Positions 60,530-64,000 of a stretch of DNA of 64,000 bases are shown here, piece by piece. This DNA is from Streptococcus sp. zg-86. GTDB lineage: Bacteria; Bacillota; Bacilli; Lactobacillales; Streptococcaceae. Within the stretch, counting starts at the first letter, position 1, and every line of letters begins with the position of its first letter. The position numbers and the translations under genes were made by a program. Location: positions 930,001 to 994,000 of the forward strand of contig NZ_CP072115.1 in NCBI RefSeq assembly GCF_017639855.1. The letters are read 5' to 3'. The notes beneath the pieces were generated by a model. That model was not told the origin of the DNA. It saw only the letters and a program-made list of their open reading frames with translations, and ran no database searches.

Positions 60530-61782
60530 TTTTTGATAAAGAAGATTACAAGGCATTTGATAAAGAACTATGGGATGCTATTTCTGCAGAAGAACAGCGC
60601 CAGCAACACAATATTGAATTGATTGCTTCAGAAAATGTTGTTTCAAAAGCAGTCATGGCAGCTCAAGGTTCTATTTTGACCAATAAATATGCAGAAGGCT
60701 ATCCTAGTCGCCGTTATTATGGTGGAACGGAGTGCGTAGATATCGTGGAAAGTCTTGCGATTGAGCGTGCTAAGGAAATCTTTGGGGCAAAATTTGCCAA
60801 TGTCCAGCCTCATTCTGGTAGCCAAGCCAATTGTGCAGCCTATATGGCCTTGATTGAACCAGGCGATACGGTCATGGGAATGGACTTGGCAGCAGGCGGT
60901 CACTTGACCCATGGAGCAGCCGTTAGTTTTTCTGGACAAACTTACAACTTTGTCGCCTACAATGTCGATAAGGAAACAGGCTTGCTTGACTACGATGCTC
61001 TTTTAGCCCAAGCAAAAGAAGTACAACCAAAACTCATTGTTGCAGGTGCTTCTGCCTATGCTCGTATCATTGATTTTGCAAAATTCCGTGAAATCGCAGA
61101 TAGCGTTGGTGCAAAACTTATGGTTGATATGGCACATATCGCTGGACTTGTCGCAGCTGGTTTACATCCAAATCCAGTCCCTTATGCTCATATCACGACA
61201 ACAACGACTCACAAAACCCTCCGTGGACCTCGTGGTGGCTTGATTTTGACCAATGATGAAGAATTAGCTAAAAAAATCAATTCAGCGATTTTCCCTGGTA
61301 TCCAAGGTGGACCACTGGAACACGTGATTGCTGCCAAAGCAGTTGCCTTCAAGGAAGTTTTAGATCCAGCCTTTAAGGAGTATGCTCAAAATGTCATTGC
61401 AAATAGCAAGGCTATGGCAGATGTTTTCCTAGCGCATGACAAATTCCAAGTCATCACAGGTGGAACAGATAATCACCTCTTCCTTGTTGATGTGACCAAG
61501 GTCGTTGAAAATGGAAAAGTAGCCCAAAATCTCTTGGACGAAGTCCATATTACCTTAAATAAAAACTCCATTCCATTTGAAACCTTGTCACCATTTAAGA
61601 CAAGTGGTATTCGAATTGGTTCTGCAGCGATTACTGCTCGTGGATTCGGTATTGACGAAGCGCGCAAGGTGGCTGAATTGACCATTAAGGCCTTGGAAAA
61701 TGCAGACAATGAAGCAGTTCTTGAAGAAGTACGCCAAGAAGTACGGGCCTTGACAGATGCCTTTCCGCTTTATGAGGCTTAA
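60526..61782 (+). CDS. glyA: Serine hydroxymethyltransferase
   Basis: It converts serine and tetrahydrofolate to glycine and methylene-tetrahydrofolate, the cofactor of ThyA. The 418-residue protein has ASENVVSKAVMAAQGS, the PLP-lysine in TTTTHKTLRGPRGG, and DMAHIAGL. It starts at an ATGA overlap behind AAAGGAG. Confidence 0.97.
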   Translation: MIFDKEDYKAFDKELWDAISAEEQRQQHNIELIASENVVSKAVMAAQGSILTNKYAEGYPSRRYYGGTECVDIVESLAIERAKEIFGAKFANVQPHSGSQANCAAYMALIEPGDTVMGMDLAAGGHLTHGAAVSFSGQTYNFVAYNVDKETGLLDYDALLAQAKEVQPKLIVAGASAYARIIDFAKFREIADSVGAKLMVDMAHIAGLVAAGLHPNPVPYAHITTTTTHKTLRGPRGGLILTNDEELAKKINSAIFPGIQGGPLEHVIAAKAVAFKEVLDPAFKEYAQNVIANSKAMADVFLAHDKFQVITGGTDNHLFLVDVTKVVENGKVAQNLLDEVHITLNKNSIPFETLSPFKTSGIRIGSAAITARGFGIDEARKVAELTIKALENADNEAVLEEVRQEVRALTDAFPLYEA

Positions 61783-61787
61783 CCTTC

Positions 61788-62762
61788 ATGGACATCTATA
61801 TTAAAGAAGCCGTTATTCACCAGTTTAGTCCAGAAGATACTGAACTAATTCTAGCAGATAAGGTCTTAACGATTACTCCAAAGATTGAGGAATATCTCCG
61901 AAAGAAGATTGAACGTTCCTATTCCGATGAAGCAAAGACTGGTCAATTGGGGGCTGAAAGCCCCTTTCTTGACTATCTGTCAGATGATTTGCTAGCGAGT
62001 TCTGTCTCGATTGCCAATCTGTGGAAAGAAGAATTTTCCGTCTCAGAAAATCTCAAAACCAACGACTTGGTTTTTGTCCGCTTTGAGAAAAACGGAGTGG
62101 AACATTTTGCCTTTTTACGTATCTCACTTCGAGAAAATTTAGTCCATGTAGGGGCAGAAAGCGATAGTCCCCTTAAACTCACTCAGAATAATCTGCCTAG
62201 TGCAGGTTCTGCTCCCGATGAAGCTCTGATTCTCAACTTGCAAAACTATAAATACCATCTGATTGAAAAACGGATTAAGTACAATGGAACCTTCTTAAAT
62301 TATTTTTCAGATAATGTCCTACAAGACAATCCAGTTATCTCAGCCAAGAAATCAATCAAGGCAGTTGAGCAAACAGCTCAAAAAATTGCAGAGAATTTCA
62401 ACCAAGCTGATTTCCAATTCCAATCCAAAATCAAGTCAGCTATTTTCAATCATCTGGAAGAAGACAATGCCCTATCACCAGAGAAATTGGCCAATCAACT
62501 TTTTGATGATAACTTAACTGCCCGCCTGACATTTGTGGACGAGCTCAAAGATATCATTCCAGAAAGAGTGAGCTTTGAGGAAATTGATAGTAGTCGACAA
62601 TTGAAAAAATTTGAAAATCAGAAATTATCCCTCTCAAATGGGATTGAACTGATTGTTCCAACCACTATTTATGAGGATGCTGAGTCTGTTGAATTTATTC
62701 AGAATGATAACGGAACTTACTCTATCCTCATCAAGAATATAGAAGATATTAAGAGCAAATAA
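61788..62762 (+). CDS. Nucleoid-associated protein, NdpA/37-kDa family
   Basis: A 324-residue cytoplasmic protein matching the nucleoid-associated NA37 family (YejK-like). It begins IYIKEAVIHQFSPEDTELIL; other typical parts are SVSIANLWKEEFS and a C-terminal ISNGIE-like segment (KLSLSNGIELIVP). Its function beyond DNA association is unclear. It lies five bases after glyA and one base before the PvaA-like gene, so it is in the same operon. Confidence 0.82.
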   Translation: MDIYIKEAVIHQFSPEDTELILADKVLTITPKIEEYLRKKIERSYSDEAKTGQLGAESPFLDYLSDDLLASSVSIANLWKEEFSVSENLKTNDLVFVRFEKNGVEHFAFLRISLRENLVHVGAESDSPLKLTQNNLPSAGSAPDEALILNLQNYKYHLIEKRIKYNGTFLNYFSDNVLQDNPVISAKKSIKAVEQTAQKIAENFNQADFQFQSKIKSAIFNHLEEDNALSPEKLANQLFDDNLTARLTFVDELKDIIPERVSFEEIDSSRQLKKFENQKLSLSNGIELIVPTTIYEDAESVEFIQNDNGTYSILIKNIEDIKSK

Positions 62763-62763
62763 C

Positions 62764-63363
62764 ATGAGAAAACTAACAAGAACGATTGCCCTCATCGTCC
62801 TTGTTTTTCTAGCTTACCAATTCTACAAAGTGCACCAAGCTGTCAAACAGGTCATGACCTATCAACCTATGGTGCAGGAAATCTTGGCCGAAAATGATAC
62901 CAAGGCTAATGAAGAATTAGTGCTAGCAATGATTTACACGGAAACGAAGGGGCAGCAAGCTGATGTCATGCAATCAAGCGAATCAGCTTCAGGATATGCA
63001 GATACCATTACAGATAGCAAGGAAAGTATCCGCCAGGGTGTCGAGTACCTTACTCAAAATCTAACCTTTGCAGAAGAAGCCAAGGTCGATGTTTGGACAG
63101 CTGTTCAAGCCTATAATTATGGACCAGCTTATATTGATTACATTGCCCAAAACGGTGGGAAAAATACGATTGAGCTAGCAACGACCTATTCAAGAGAAGT
63201 GGTTGCCCCTAGTCTTGGGAATACCACCGCCGCAACCTATACCTATTATCACCCCATGGCTCTGTTAAACGGTGGCAAACTCTATGTGAATGGTGGCAAT
63301 ATCTATTATTCCAGACAGGTACGATTCAATGTTTATCTGATTCGGTTGATGAGTGCGATATAA
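62764..63363 (+). CDS. Lysozyme-family protein, PvaA-like
   Basis: A 199-residue surface protein with an N-terminal hydrophobic anchor (about 8-20). The lysozyme-like fold is suggested by VLAMIYTETKGQQADVMQSSE (catalytic Glu in YTETKG), then SIRQGVEYL and VQAYNYGPAYIDY. It resembles pneumococcal vaccine antigen A (PvaA), also found downstream of glyA. It probably cuts peptidoglycan; activity is inferred. A terminator follows. Confidence 0.87.
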   Translation: MRKLTRTIALIVLVFLAYQFYKVHQAVKQVMTYQPMVQEILAENDTKANEELVLAMIYTETKGQQADVMQSSESASGYADTITDSKESIRQGVEYLTQNLTFAEEAKVDVWTAVQAYNYGPAYIDYIAQNGGKNTIELATTYSREVVAPSLGNTTAATYTYYHPMALLNGGKLYVNGGNIYYSRQVRFNVYLIRLMSAI

Positions 63364-63374
63364 GAAGTTCATAC

Positions 63375-63407
63375 AGATGCTTTCTAAGATAGGGAGCATC
63401 TTTTTTT
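63375..63407 (+). terminator. Terminator after the PvaA-like gene
   Basis: AGATGCT (63375-63381) pairs with AGCATCT (63395-63401); a T run follows. Confidence 0.8.
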
Positions 63408-63517
63408 GATTGTAACATAAATAAAAAATAGTTCTCAAATTACTATAAAAAATGAGAAAATTGATATATAATAAAGATAATCAGTAATAAAATTTTTGGC
63501 TGGAGGTCATAAAGGAC

Positions 63518-64000
63518 ATGGAGGCAAAGATTGTTCTAGAAGCTATAGGAAAATGTGAATTACCTATCAATTATAACTATCTTGTACAATCGATGATTTA
63601 TGCACTGTTAAGGAAAAATTCGGATTTTTCCAGATTTGTACATGATCAGGGGTTTTCAAAAGGTTTAACAAGAATTTATAAGTTATTTACTTTTTCTCAG
63701 TTAATAGGCCAGTATCAGATTGTTCAGGATAAAATAGTATTTTTACATACTATAGTGCTACAGATTAGAAGTATTGATCAAGCCTTGATATTGCAAATTG
63801 TAAATAGTCTGCTTGAAGATAAGGAAGTAGAGCTAGCAGGACAAAGACTAGTCGTTAGGGATGTACAGGTTAGTTTGGTCGCATTGGAAGAGTCTGACTA
63901 CCAGATTAGAATGCTTTCCCCTGTGATCGCTCGTTCGACAGATAAGGAAAGTGGCATGACAACCTTTTATCGACCTGATGAAAAAGAGTTCAGTAGTCGC
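63518..64000 (+). CDS. cas6: CRISPR-associated endoribonuclease Cas6, 5' part
   Basis: An open frame of 161 codons from the ATG at 63518 runs off the right edge. GGAGG at 63502-63506 and AAAGG at 63511-63515 precede it. It matches Cas6: ELPINYNYLVQSMIYALLRK near the N-terminus, then GLTRIYKLFTFSQLIGQY, and MLSPVIARST with FYRPDEKEF later. Cas6 cuts the pre-crRNA of type I and III systems. The C-terminal G-rich RNA-binding loop lies beyond the window. A-T content is higher than in the upstream operon. No repeat array is visible here, so the type cannot be read; III-A or I-B are the usual options for a stand-alone Cas6 of this form. Confidence 0.88.
   Translation, partial: MEAKIVLEAIGKCELPINYNYLVQSMIYALLRKNSDFSRFVHDQGFSKGLTRIYKLFTFSQLIGQYQIVQDKIVFLHTIVLQIRSIDQALILQIVNSLLEDKEVELAGQRLVVRDVQVSLVALEESDYQIRMLSPVIARSTDKESGMTTFYRPDEKEFSSR

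Overview
The window comes from a low-GC Gram-positive chromosome and looks like Streptococcus, most likely Streptococcus suis or a close relative. This rests on gene content and order: LPXTG proteins with YSIRK-type signals, Lmb beside a histidine-triad protein, the tagatose-6-phosphate lac operon, murB-potABCD, thyA/folA/clpX/engB, a SSURE-repeat adhesin beside a SaeRS/TCS08-like system, and tdk-prfA-prmC-glyA. The species is inferred, not proven. Nearly all genes lie on the + strand; only a polysaccharide deacetylase and a 4-oxalocrotonate tautomerase are on the - strand. No tRNA, rRNA, complete insertion sequence or CRISPR array is visible.

Layout. 1-3.3 kb: the 3' end of a collagen-like LPXTG protein, then a 900-residue G5-domain LPXTG protein. 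3.6-5.5 kb: rpsP, khpA, rimM, trmD (ribosome and tRNA maturation). 5.7-9.9 kb: a zinc-scavenging pair, an Lmb/AdcAII-like lipoprotein and a histidine-triad protein, behind a promoter with three AdcR-like boxes. 10.2-15.2 kb: a HisC-like aminotransferase and the fructose operon fruR-fruK-fruA. 15.2-22 kb: DUF1149, DegV, dapB, cca, an ABC-F ATPase, glucokinase and two small membrane proteins. 22-28.9 kb: a wall-anchored 5'-nucleotidase, an aldo/keto reductase, thyA, folA, an unlisted 56-residue membrane protein, clpX, engB. 28.9-30.1 kb: L10 leader, rplJ, rplL. 30.2-37.7 kb: lacR and lacABD-lacT-lacFEG; lacC is absent. 38-41.3 kb: deacetylase (- strand), hom, thrB. 41.4-46.3 kb: murB-potABCD. 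46.5-49.4 kb: nth, guaC, an alpha/beta-hydrolase lipoprotein. 49.5-54.8 kb: a PavB-like adhesin with six SSURE repeats and an OmpR-type two-component system. 55-57.3 kb: a MATE transporter, small or decayed ORFs, a tautomerase. 57.4-63.4 kb: tdk, prfA, prmC, a YrdC-type synthase, glyA, a nucleoid-associated protein and a PvaA-like lysozyme-family protein. The last 483 bases are the 5' part of a cas6 gene, so a CRISPR-Cas locus probably begins at the right edge.

How the parts work together. Sugar use is prominent: fructose and lactose PTS operons each carry a DeoR-type regulator, and the lac operon adds an internal antiterminator with its RNA target. Candidate operators can be read at several promoters: AdcR-like at lmb, a 19-bp inverted repeat shared by lacR and lacA, 10-bp-periodic repeats at fruR, and a SaeR-like CTTAA-N6-CTTAA box at the SSURE adhesin. 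Four wall-anchored proteins and at least two lipoproteins make this a host-interaction-rich segment. Five copies of a 105-163 bp element with terminal inverted repeats are scattered through it, two of them flanking the zinc operon.
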